This document shows positions 48,430 through 59,228 of a stretch of 64,000 nt of DNA, piece after piece. Positions within the stretch are counted from its first letter, which is position 1; each line of letters starts with the position of its first letter. The notes beneath the pieces were generated by a model. That model searched no databases, was not told the origin of the DNA, and worked only from the letters and a program-made list of their open reading frames with translations. Both the position numbers and the translations under genes were made by a program. The stretch comes from Roridomyces roridus (lineage: Eukaryota > Basidiomycota > Agaricomycetes > Agaricales > Mycenaceae), in NCBI GenBank assembly GCA_029378245.1, contig JARKIF010000008.1, positions 1,364,001-1,428,000 on the forward strand, given 5' to 3'.

Positions 48430-48798
48430 TGATCTTTCATCTCCCGAGTTTCTCAAACCAGAAACCATCTTTCCCCAAGGAAGCGACTCAGTTCTCAACG
48501 TTCAACTTACCTTCTGAGGATCGACATTGGACTCGGTCTCGATTGCCCATGGATCCCATGGATCCGAGTCAAACAAGCATCAAACCCGGTGAAAACTAGA
48601 AGAGTTCCACAATGAGTGACCTTCAAGCTGACGGCTCACGCATCGATTTCGCGCTCTACGCTGCTCTACATAGCTCTGTCTATATTTCTGGAAATGTATT
48701 GTTTTCGGTCTGCGCCGGGTTTGTCCCACGCGCCCAAATATGGAGCACACCTTGTTTATCGTTCATCGCGTTCATCACACGCACTGAGCCTGGTCCCG
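48430..48798. other. Intergenic region upstream of Argonaute B
   Basis: About 370 bases between the TA-flanked MITE and the Argonaute B start, presumably its promoter and 5' untranslated region. No conserved frame or clear element was recognised. Confidence 0.4.
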
Positions 48799-51700
48799 AT
48801 GGCTATGACCAGGGCGAAGGTCGTATCCGTGAAAACCAATTCCTTTAGGATTACGCGGCAAGTTGTTTTCCTCTTCCAGCGACGCCTCTCACCTGTTGTA
48901 TCGTAGGCTCCCGACGAAACAGTACCACCATTACCATTAGGAATGAACACCGCCCGTCTACGGGTAACGGCCGTCAATCTTACGGCTTGAGACGGTTACG
49001 GGCCGTCAAAAATACGGCCGTCTTTTTCACATTTCAATGGGTCCGACGGGACGGGACGGCAAAATTGACGGGTACGGGCCGTCAAAAGACGGGTCCCGTA
49101 CGAATCTCATCAAAGTGCTCACATTTGAACTGTGAAAACCATCTTGCACTGTTGTAGTGCTCTCTAGAGATGTTGCCAATGTCAGTACATTTTATTCTGG
49201 TGAGCCAACCAAGAGTTCACCACTGTTGACGATGGTTTGATGTAAATTTGGGGTCAGATATCCCATCAATCAGCCGATAAGAGGCTGATAGTGCCCTCGG
49301 ATCCAAAGCACATTGTCAACACCTGTTTGCGCTGGTCGTCCGACCACCGGCTCAACAGATTCTGGTCAAAAATACCTCTGATCCTACCATCACGGATGCC
49401 AACCCGTAGACGGCCCGTCAATCTGTGAGATTGACGGGACGGACGGCAGTGTTGCCGTCCCGTACCCGTCCCGTATATTTTTCCGGGGAAGGGCCCGACG
49501 GGTACGGGTACGTACCCGTGTACGGACGGCCGTCAAACGGGTTGACACGGGTACGGTGTGCATCCCTAATTACCATGGTACCTTATTCTGTCCTCTTCTT
49601 CTTTAGCCAACCACCATTACCCTCAGTCCAATTTATTCCGGACATCCCCATCGCCAACAAGCGTCAACGAGTCATACAAAGTCTGCAAACGAAACACCCC
49701 AACATTTTCAATCCTCCCGGAGTGTACGATAACAAAAACGAGTTCTACTCCCCCCAGATACTTCCGCTTGCGACAGGTGGAAGCGGTAGCGTGACTATCA
49801 ACCCCCGTTTGTTACATTCAGCCTGCTGATGACACTATGTAGTTTCTGGTGAATCTGGGAAACGCTCCTACCGTTGAAGGGAATCCCGGAGTTTTCAAAG
49901 TTGTCCTGGAAAGGACTATCGGTCTTGTTATCCGTCCGAGGCAAGCCTAGTGTTTTTATTGCCTGGTTTGCTGCTAATCGTTGAGCAGCGACATTGACGA
50001 TGTGATTCGTGCTCACAACGCTGACCAGCCACCTACGACTAACATAACCACTGCGATCAATCTGCTCAACCTGCTGTTTAGGCAAGATTCAAACCAGTTC
50101 GTTCGATCCTATGGTCGGCATTCGTGGATTGAAAACTATCTTGTCAGGAATCACCCCAACAATGGCCGCGCGTTTTTCCCGCCTAACGAGAAGAAGAACG
50201 TGGTGCTGGGTGAGATTGGACTCGAATTGTGCCGAGGCTTCTATCAGTACGCAACACTCTTTTCTGCGGGCGTACTCAACAACCGGTATCGGTATCGGCA
50301 GGTCTGTTCGGCCCACAACGGGAGCTCTCTTAATCACCATCGACACGGTGTCAGCCGTCATTTACCGGCAAGGGGGGCTCATCGGCATCGCGAGCACTCT
50401 GCTCGGTCACAACAATGCTGGGCATGTCGATGCGCGAAAAGACCTTGTTCTCGACGACCCACGCCATTTGCGTACAATGCAAACATATCTCAAACTTAGG
50501 CGGGTCAAGTGTACTCACACAGGTGGTGATCACACGAAAACTGTCTACGACGTCATTCCTGGACCCATCGGAGAACGTCGTTTCAAGAAGGACGGGTACA
50601 CGATTACCATTGCCGTCAGTCTCCTGTTGTCCGGGTATTCCTTGTTCCTAAAGAATTTGCAGGAATATCTCTGGCAGTTTTATACCATCCGCCTGAGGTA
50701 CCCTAAAAGTTTCGGAGTCAAAATTTCTGGCCCGAACGCCAACTTTGAAGTCATCCTGCCGGCCGAATTAATTATGGTACTACCTGGACAGTTCTACAGG
50801 AAGCGCCTGCCTCCGGGTGTGGTTGACGACATGGTTCGTTTTGCGACCACGAAGCCAGGCGAACGCTACGAGGCAATCACAGGCAACGACTCGCCTATAC
50901 ACAGCTATCAGCTTTCCCAACACATACAAAGCGCCGGCATGCAGATCGACGTCAAGCCTGTTGTGCTGCCTGCCCGACTACTATCTCCACCCCGGATCCA
51001 ATTCAACGGTTCTGCCGTGGAACCCCGAAATGGTTCTTGGAATGTCGTTCGTCGAAAATTCAGAACAGTGAAGAACCTGGCAACATGGGGGGTTTTGAAT
51101 CTCAACATTGGTATGAGGAGAGATGTCGGCACAGTTGTAAACGCATTGCGCGCATGCGGCGAAGAATTGGGGATGAGTAAGTTTCAATATTCAAAGTTTC
51201 TCCGTCGTCTGACGTGTATCTTCAAGAGATCGAGGAACCGATTTGCATAGAAGGAAACGAGCAAGCTCCAGAACAGGCATAACTGTTTCTCTTGCGTGGT
51301 TTCCTTCTCCTGACCCAATATTATCAGGACCTTGACCGGCTGGTCGAGCTCATTCGCCAGGCAGCCCACCCGAAAATTGTGAAAATTGACATGATCGTCG
51401 TTATGCTTCGCACACATGCGGAAGAGCCCCGGATCCGGGTTAAGCATTGGGGAGATATCAAGGTTTGAAGCCATTCATCTTCGAGCGAAGGTTTTTTGAC
51501 CGTTTAGAATGGCATACATACGTCATGTCTTCGCGAGAGCCAGTTACGCAAAGCTCTGATTCAGCTGAAACATAATGACGACCAATATTTCAACAACTGC
51601 TTGCTCAATTGAGTATTCCTTGCGGATAACCGACGTTCGGTGTAAACTGATTCACACAGGTTTAATGCCAAATTGGGGGGCCAGTATGCTCTCCCGCAGA

Positions 51701-53076
51701 CGCATGAACTCAACCGTCTTCGAGCGCAACCTTTCATGATTATGGGTACGAATATCTCCTCGTCGTCTGGATGTTATTTGCTCATGGAGACTTCTCAAGG
51801 CGCTGACGTCTCGCATCCCGGTCCTGGTAGTGGTGAAAATCGACCATCGTTCGCTTCTGTCGTGTGGTCATGGAATAAGGATGCCACTGAATATGTCACC
51901 GATACAACTGTTCAGCCTCCACGTACCGAAATAATCAAAGTAAGGGCGTGTCTTTCCCAAAGGGGACTGTGGTTCACCGATATCATCCAGAAGTTGCAAA
52001 CCATGGTCGAAAAGGCCATTGAGGGTTTCATGATACAAAGTCCAGCCCCGAGTTTGATGATAATGTACCGAGACGGAGTCAGTGAAGGACAACTCGACGC
52101 AGTCAAGACCTTTGAAGTAAAAGCTATTCGAGGTATTCAGTCATCCATTTATCACTTCAACAATTGCTCGATGTTTTGTTAGCGGCGTGCAAAGCTGTGT
52201 GGGCAAGGAAGGGCTGGACGGAAACGAAACCTTTGCCAGCACTCACCTTCATCGTAGTCGTCAAACGGTGAGCAAAACATCTCATCTGTGGGCACAATGG
52301 GTTGAATGTGCCTTGGACACCACGTCGTCTTCTTTCCTAACGGTCCCGAGTTGGTGCTCTCTCTTTTCTCGTATGGGCCGCTGACATTGTCCTCCAGGGC
52401 TGCAGACTTGAAAGGCAATTGCCGGCCGGGCTTGGCAGTGGAAGGATTACACAGCCCATGGACCCGAGGCTTCCACCTTCAGTCTCATGCGCCGATACAA
52501 GGCAGTAGGTTTCCTTCTCACCTCGAACGTTTTCGACGGTTTGACCTGTCGCAAGCTGCGCGTTCCGGTCAATACACGATTCTAGTGGATGAGAATTACG
52601 ACATGAATTCTGCTAGGTTGGTGACCGACTCAGATGCATTTCTATTCGGATTTAATCTGATTCTGCGTCAGGATCCAGCAGTTGTCCTTTGAGCTATGTC
52701 ATATATATGCCAAGGTAAGCAGAACAGAAACACATTATGGAAATGACCATTGGATTAACGCGCAGCCCAGGCTACAAGGTCGATCTCAATTCCGGCGCCG
52801 GTCTACTGTGCGTCCCCGCCCCGCCGTGCTTCTACTTCTGATGCTCATATCGTTCCCAGATGCCGATGTATTCGAGCATTCAACCTCTTTGCTCGTCATG
52901 TCACTAACTCTTTCCAGCTGGTCTGCTCTCGTGCAAAGTTCCACCTGGACCCAGACGAGTACATTGATCTCGACGGGGCGTCCAATTCGGACACATTCGA
53001 CCATGTCTTTTGGACCAAACAATTCAAACCCGTCTCTAGACAGAACCACTATGACAAGAGCATGTATTTCTTGTAG
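48799..53076 (+). pseudogene. Argonaute, copy B, interrupted by a hAT MITE
   Basis: Tandem paralogue of copy A. The start MAMTRAKVVSVKTNSFRITR is joined by a 49-base GC-AG intron (48858-48906) to LPTKQYHHYH, where the element at 48938 enters. Beyond the element the frame resumes as VQFIPDIPIANKRQRVIQSL, then linker LELCRGFYQSVRPTTGALLI, PAZ RLRYPKSFGVKISG, MID DMIVVMLRTHAEEPRI and PIWI with GADVSHPGPGSGE, MYRDGVSEGQ and YYADLVCSRAKFHLD, ending NHYDKSMYFL. Catalytic acids are intact. Irregular splice sites: GC donors at 48858, 49941 and 51277, a TT donor at 51609 and a GG acceptor at 52315-52316. Immediately inside the element a TAG falls in frame, so the full protein is not expected unless the element is removed. 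A shortened product from a downstream start is possible. Confidence 0.8.
48938..49568. mobile_element. hAT-type MITE, 631 bp, inside Argonaute B exon 2
   Basis: Flanked by a perfect 8-bp direct repeat ATTACCAT (48930-48937 and 49569-49576), the hAT hallmark. Terminal inverted repeats read TAGGAATGAACACCG and, on the other strand from the far end, TAGGGATGCACACCG (13 of 15 match). Subterminal regions are packed with acggg, gacggcc and ccgtcaa motifs in both orientations. There is no transposase coding capacity. Confidence 0.92.
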
Positions 53077-53684
53077 GCTTCTTGAATCAAGCCTTTTCCC
53101 GAAAGGGAGCCTCGACGATGTACTTAGGCCGAATACGCATCCCAGGCAGGAACGGAAACATTTGGTGACAAGCAGCTGGAATGACGGTGGACAATCTAAA
53201 TTGTGTCCTGCGGAGGAAGACGCCGGTACACAGTCCGGTACAGCACGGACGGAGAAGATATGATATAGACCCAACTGTGGAGAAGATCGAGATTTTAATC
53301 TTGGCCACAGTCCGCTGTCGTAATTATTCTACCGTCGCGCACATGGTCCCTGACGATGCTCTCGTGCATTGGAGGTTACCATCGAGGTGAAAACTGCATC
53401 CGACGAAAGCAATTGAACCAGAGGGAGATAGCGGAAGTAAGTCGTATGCCAGAGACGCAATTCAGCGGCGGAGGATAGTGTGGATGGAGGTTGAGTCTCA
53501 TTAAGAATAAGCGAGGTGGCGACCAACGAAGCGGAAGACAAGGTGGCTAACCGAGCGATGAATGATGCAGACCGCGGCGTATAAGAATAGGGATCACCAC
53601 TTTCCTTTCCGCCCACCACCCGTCTCTACGTGACGACCTATCTTCACCACCAATATAAGGACAGCAAACCCCGTCGGTTTTCAT
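53077..53684. other. Intergenic region between Argonaute B and carbonic anhydrase
   Basis: About 600 bases holding the Argonaute 3' region and the carbonic anhydrase promoter. Minus-strand open frames here lack conserved motifs. Nothing else is recognised. Confidence 0.4.
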
Positions 53685-54496
53685 ATGTCTCAGCTTCACC
53701 GTTTCTTCGCTCTCAATTCCGAGTGGTCTAAGCGCGTCGAAGAGCAGGAGCCGACATTCTTTAAAGAGTCCGCCCAGGGCCAATCGCCACAGGTCCGTTC
53801 TTCTCGCCGCTTGTCTAGCGTGCTCAAACCGATGCCCACAGGTTCTCTGGATCGGTTGCGCCGACTCTCGCGTCCCCGAGTCTGTCATCACCGCAGTGCG
53901 GCCTGGAGAAATATTCGTGCACCGTAATATCGCCAAGTAGGTGGTTGTCATGTCTATGTGGCATACAGCTCATCTGCTTTTCAGCCAATTTCACTTGGAA
54001 GACACCAGCGCGCAGGCCGTACTCTCATACGCTGTTGACCATCTTGGCGTAGAACACGGTGCTTCATCCCTTCTTGTCATTATTTGACTGCATCCCAACC
54101 GTGCTTTCTGTAGTCGTCGTCGTCGGCCATACCGAGTGTGGAGGCGCCGCCGCGTGCTTTGGTGCTGCCTGTTCTCCCTCGTTCTCCGCCGCCGACGAAA
54201 CCTGCATCGTTATACCCGGAACCACCCCCGACCACTCCCTCAACCAATGGCTGACTCCCCTCACCAAACTCGTCGGGTCCCTCAAGCTGTCCAGCGTGCC
54301 CAAGTCTGAAGCCATGCCGCTGGTTGTCGACGAGAACGTCAAGATGCAGGTCGACAATTTAGCCCAGTCGCAGGTCATCACGAATGCATGGGCGCACAAG
54401 AGCCGGGCCGGCAAAGAGGTGTTCATCCATGGTTGGGTATATGACCTTGCCACAGGCCAGCTCCGGGATCTGAACGTCTCACGCGGACCCAAGTAA
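53685..54496 (+). CDS. Beta-carbonic anhydrase
   Basis: Zinc enzyme interconverting CO2 and bicarbonate. Four exons. The start [20 protein letters not shown] leads to [19 protein letters not shown] with the first zinc Cys and the Asp-Arg pair. [31 protein letters not shown] and [14 protein letters not shown] follow, with the zinc His and Cys. The carboxy half has [18 protein letters not shown] and [20 protein letters not shown]. The length of about 210 residues is normal. A diverged copy of its last about 40 bases lies just downstream. Confidence 0.95.
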
Positions 54497-54562
54497 ATAA
54501 CTTGTGCAGGTCGCAGAGGAGGCGCCAGCTGCGGGATGTGGACATCTCGTGCGGCCCAAGTA
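54455..54562 (+). repeat. Short direct repeat of the carbonic anhydrase 3' coding end
   Basis: The last coding bases (54455-54496, ggccagctccgggatctgaa onward to the stop) recur at 54523-54562 with about 20 percent change; the second copy's stop position reads tata instead of taaa. Confidence 0.7.
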
Positions 54563-54627
54563 TACCTTAGCATCATTAGAGTACCTAATGTATACACATG
54601 ATATCCCACTCTTTGACCTTGACGTCG

Positions 54628-56040
54628 ATGGCAAGGCTCGTACAAATCGCGTCCTACAACACTAATCTCCAAGGGTCCGAGGGGGTACCTCAGGACCTTT
54701 TTGATTGGTTAAGCCCCACCTTGCAGGTCTCCTCGTTTCTGTCCCACCAGCGCAAAGCAGACATCATCGCGGTCGGCTTTCAGGAACTTCTACCCCTGCA
54801 TCTTGGACGTGCGTTGAGAGAACTTTCCTGCTGAGGTGCTCAAGCTTGCTTGCTTAGTTTCTGGTTTGTCGACAAAGGTCATCAACAACCGGAACAGCCA
54901 TATTCTCGCTCAGATCGAGGCCAACGCCCCTGCTGAAGATCGGTATGCGCTCATTGCCAAGGTTGTCAACGGCGGAGTGGCACTACTCGTCTACGGACTA
55001 GACCAGCACCGGGCCTGCGACGTACAAACTGCCTGGACCAGCACCGGTCCTGCCTACATGGCCAATAAGGGCAGTGTCGGTGTTCGTTTTCGTATACCGG
55101 ACGACGATGGCGGGGCGGGCGAAATATTCACGTAGGATCTTGCCCTGTACACTCCATCGTCTTCTGACATGCTTCAGTTTCGTCTGCGCCCATCTTACAG
55201 CCCATGCTGGAAACATGCAGAGACGGCTTGCCGACTGGCACCACATTGTGGGCACGTTGCTTTTCCCCTCTTCTGAGGGACCCCTGACGCTCTACGACTC
55301 CACATCACATCTCTTCGTACTGGGAGATCTCAATTTCCGCGTTGTCCTCCCCCCAGAACATCCGCTCAAGAATGCACATTCGGACCTAGGCAAAGCACTT
55401 TCAAATCAAGAGGCGCGTGAGCAACTCAAGGAGCACGATCAGTTACTTCTTGAGCGGCGTGACCCTAACAGTCGCGCGTTCGTGGGCCTTCGAGAGGGCG
55501 ACTTTTGGAACTTTAAATGCAGTTACAAGTACAAAATCGGAGAGGTTGACAAGTACAGCGAGAAACGCGCGCCATCTTGGACGGACCGTATACTCTACAC
55601 GACATATACAGACTCTCCCGAGACGCCGGATGTATCCACAATCACTAATCTCTTGTACACATCAATACCGGGATACACTACCTCTGACCACGTCTGTTTC
55701 ACTCTCCTTCCGTTCTCCTCCAGCCCTCATTCATTTTCAGAAACCCATCGTCTCCCTTCTCCTCCTTCCCGCCCCAGCCCGTGCAGCTGCTACCGCTGCA
55801 CCGCCGGTACTGCGTCTCCGTGCAGACTACTCGCCAACACCAGACCCACGTGCCTTGCTCAAGCGTTACACGGGGCGCGTTCTCGATCGCATCGTAGGCC
55901 GCATTTGGTGGCTGCTCACGCTCCTTGGCGCTGGATCCGCCATTGTGGGGATATTCAACTTTGTGCTCGGTCTTGGTGCATGGGGATGGTGGCGCTCAGC
56001 GTTCGCCAAGGTCAGCAACGGCGACGGGCCCGCGGTTTAA
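54628..56040 (+). CDS. Inositol-polyphosphate 5-phosphatase with C-terminal membrane anchor
   Basis: Phosphoinositide 5-phosphatase of the endonuclease/exonuclease/phosphatase fold. Motifs in order: IASYNTNLQG, GFQELLPLHLG, TGPAYMANKGSVGVRF, FVCAHLTAHAGNMQRR, LFVLGDLNFRV, EKRAPSWTDRILY and TSDHKPIV, all catalytic blocks present. The last block is formed across a 49-base intron (acceptor cattttcag). The carboxy tail ends with a hydrophobic helix, WWLLTLLGAGSAIVGIFNFV, that would anchor it to a membrane. An in-frame ATG at 54598 is an alternative start. Confidence 0.9.
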
Positions 56041-56136
56041 GTTATTTAGTGTTATTTATCTTGTACTGTAGTATACATACCCCCGGACATTGCGTGTATG
56101 TTAATGCTGTCTGTTGAAAGACGGAAGATCATAAGA

Positions 56137-58463
56137 TTAGGAATCCGATGTGGAGGTATCCTTCTTGCGATGCCTTGCCAGCGCCTCTCCGTCAACAACG
56201 GTCGCATCGCGCGCCTCGGCCACAACATTGACCACCGTATCTTCCTCGTCGGCTCGGACATGTTCCGGGAGCCTCACCAACCCAAGGCAGATGAATGAAA
56301 TGAGGAGGTTGGTGATCGAGACGAAAAATATGGCTTTGGGAAACGTGCCCACGGTCTTCATGTAGACTGTACCATACAAAGAGGGTCCCAATATTTGGCC
56401 ACTGAAAAACGTGAGCAAGAGAGCACACAGGATGTGGCGATAAACTCACGCCAACGCCTGAACCACGCTCAATGCACCAAAGAGTTTGCCGGATTCATTC
56501 CTACCGCCAATTTTCCGCGTATAAAGTTCGAGGGCGGTACTTTGGACGGCGGGAGAAAAGGCCGTTCCGAAAGAGCACACCATGGTGAATAGTGTGAAGA
56601 TGAAGCCAGTGGGTGCGAACGGCAGCCCGGCGTAACCGATCACATCGATGAGGAGCGAGACACGCGCGAGAGAAATGTCGAATGAGACAGAGTGTTGTTT
56701 CGGTGAAGTGTCTAGCAATGGTACCGTCTCCGGGGCCCTGGAGCGCTTGGTAAAGAATTTGACGACTTTGATTGCAACTGCACGGTACTCAGAATAGTGG
56801 CAATGGTAAGAATGAAAACCACGAACGAGGGAGGAAAAGGGCTAGATGCAAAGCGCGGGTGACTCCGTTGATAGTCAGCAAGTAACCAACCTTGAGCACA
56901 GTCAGTGGCAACCAAAATCCAGATCAGAAATTGACAAACAATTTCAGGCGTCCAATTAAACTGCGCAGTCAGGTACTGGAAGGTGAAAAAGTTGGATGCC
57001 ATGATGGAGATGGTGAACCCATATGCTGCGGCCAGCAGCAGCAAATTCCAGTCTCGCTTCCTGCCCTTGGAGGAATTGGCGGTCGTCTCCACAGGCTGCG
57101 GATAGAAGATTGCAAGCGGCTTCATGAAAGAGAACACGCGCGAGAACCGCGATAGAATGGTGGACTCTTGCTCTTGCTGGAGACGTATGGCTTCGTCATA
57201 CCGCACGGAAGCACTTTCCATTTGGGCTTTGGTGAGAGATTCGGGCAAGAATACCCATGCCAAAATGGTGTATATGGCGTGAAATCCCGTCGCCATGTAG
57301 AAAACCGATAGAGTATTATGCGTATATCGGATCATGAGACCACCGAGGGCGGGCCCGAGTCCTAGACCCGTGAAGACCACACCTGCGAAAGAAAGTCAGC
57401 TTATAATTGTGGTGCACAAGGGTTTTGTTTCACCGAGAAAGAGGGAAAAGATGCGCGACCTTTCAGACGAAGAGGTCGTATCAGCGAGGTATGCATGACT
57501 GGTGGCGCTTCCGGTTGAAAAACCTACTGGGGGTAAGCGTATCACCAACTAGTTTGAAAGTAAATACGGACCGCCGGCGAGGCCTTCCAGGACGGCACCT
57601 GAATTTAGTGAGCACCAACGCATTGTTCAACGGCAAAAAAATACCTAGCACGAGAAACCAATAACCCCCGGGAACCCGACCACGATTGAGGGTAACAAAG
57701 AGGAAGATGAGATCGTTTACAAGCAGGCCAAAAAGAGTCAAGCCCAGGATTCGAGTACGACCAAAGCGATCGGAAACCTATAAAAGTGAGAATATGCCCA
57801 AACGCAAGGATGTATATTACATACCGATCCCCACCAGGCGGTCGTTAAACAGCCGAGGATGCCCATGGTAGTTGTGATGACTGCATATAAGCGTCAGGGC
57901 GGTAGCAAACAGAGAGGAGCCATACCGGTGGATAGTTTGGCCACTTCTGCGGCTACGACAGGGTCTGTCGCACATTCGCTTGTATCCGGAGCGGAGGTAT
58001 TGCCGAGAGCGATGTCGAAGGAAGGAGGGAAGGTTGTCTTGCCAATAGAGTATTCTTGGAGCAGTAAATTGGGTAGTATAGGCGTATGCTCGAAAATCTC
58101 GGGTTTCTGGACGCTACACACGAGCAATTGGTAGATTCCGACCTTCAGACCTTAGTTCAGCTGGAAAGATAGTGGTCTTTGAATTACCTTTGGTGCGAGG
58201 GTCGCCGACATGGCGATTGTGCTCAAAGGCGTGGCGACCAAGAGCCACCAAGGCGAAGGCCGTCGCCACCAGGGCAAATGCCGCTGCTCTGAGCGTCTGG
58301 TATCGTCCCCAGAATCCGGTTCGTCGACCAGCGTTTCCTCTTGGTAGTGGTGGGGATGAATATATTCATGGAGGAGCTCGGCGGCCTCTTCCTGGACGAT
58401 GTCTTCTTCGGCCTGTAGATGCAGGGAGCCCCGGGAACGGGAGCGGGGGCTCGAGGGAGCCAT
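56137..58463 (-). CDS. MFS transporter (DHA1/tetracycline-type)
   Basis: Polytopic facilitator. The start MAPSSPRSRSRGSLHLQAEE is followed by an acidic cytosolic leader (about 90 residues), a first helix after PSPWWLLVATPLSTIAMSAT, and VSDRFGRTRILGLTLFGLLV (motif A). Then come VVFTGLGLGPALGGLMIRYT, YMATGFHAIYTILAWVFLPE, a central loop, LLLLAAAYGFTISIMASNFF and a last helix before a charged tail. More than eight introns. A long loop between helices 1 and 2 (GKTTFPPSFDIALGNTSAPD) probably faces outward. The substrate cannot be inferred. It is divergent from GMF by 100 bases. Confidence 0.85.
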
Positions 58464-58563
58464 GAGGAAAAGGGCAAAACGGAGGGTTTGCGGCCGAACC
58501 TCGTCATGTTTGCCGGATAAGATAAATGCGCAAGGCACATATTGATCGTGTCCAATTCCAGTC

Positions 58564-59126
58564 ATGGTCTGTACACACCATGTCATCGGGTTCATCCCAC
58601 TCACTATGTCGCGCAGGCCACCGTAGACATCCCTCAGGCCATCAAAGACAGTCTCCGAAAATTCCGTTTCACCCGTAGGAATGAAGGCAACGCCGCGCTC
58701 GTTATCAAGATCAACAAGAAAGACCTCGTCATGGAGGAGGTCGAGCAATTTGACAATATCACCATTGAGGAACTGGCAGAAGGTGGATGCTGCCCTGACT
58801 GTGTTTAGCTCGTCTAACCGCTGGCCAGAGCTTCCCGAAAACAGCCCGCGCTACGTTGTCCTCAGTTACCATCTAGAGCACAAGGACGGTCGCAAGTCGT
58901 TCCCCTTGGCCCTCATAGACTGGGCGCCCACGTCAAGCGAGATCGGCATGCTAACGCTGCATGCTAGTGCCCTGCTTAACTTTCAAAACACAGTGCGTGG
59001 TGGTCTACTCGATGCATAATCTACCTTCTCATTCACTCTTAGGCGGATGTAAGCAAGGTAATAGAGATGCGGGAAGGTCCCGAAGGCCTAACCAAGGAGG
59101 CAATCGACGCGAAGCTACTGGCCTAA
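58564..59126 (+). CDS. GMF1: Glia maturation factor (ADF/cofilin family)
   Basis: Debranches Arp2/3 actin networks. The first coding exon is only the ATG (58564-58566), followed by a 50-base intron (58567-58616). The next exon begins ATVDIPQAIKDSLRKFRFTR, the normal family start. Then come ALVIKINKKDLVMEEVEQFD, ELPENSPRYVVLSYHLEHKD, FPLALIDWAPTSSEIGMLTL and VSKVIEMREGPEGLTKEAID. Two more canonical introns. The length of about 140 residues is right. No other in-frame ATG exists before the conserved start. Confidence 0.9.
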
Positions 59127-59228
59127 TACTGTATCTCATGTGGCTTAAATTCATAATGGCATAAGCAACAGGTTTTATGCCGACAACGGACTCGGCGACG
59201 ACGTATACAACAACTGGCCCACACCAAC

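Noticed and set aside
48603..49077. Short coding frames over and beside the hAT element
   Set aside because: They are built from the repetitive acggg/ccgtc motifs or shadow Argonaute exon 1; no transposase motif is present.
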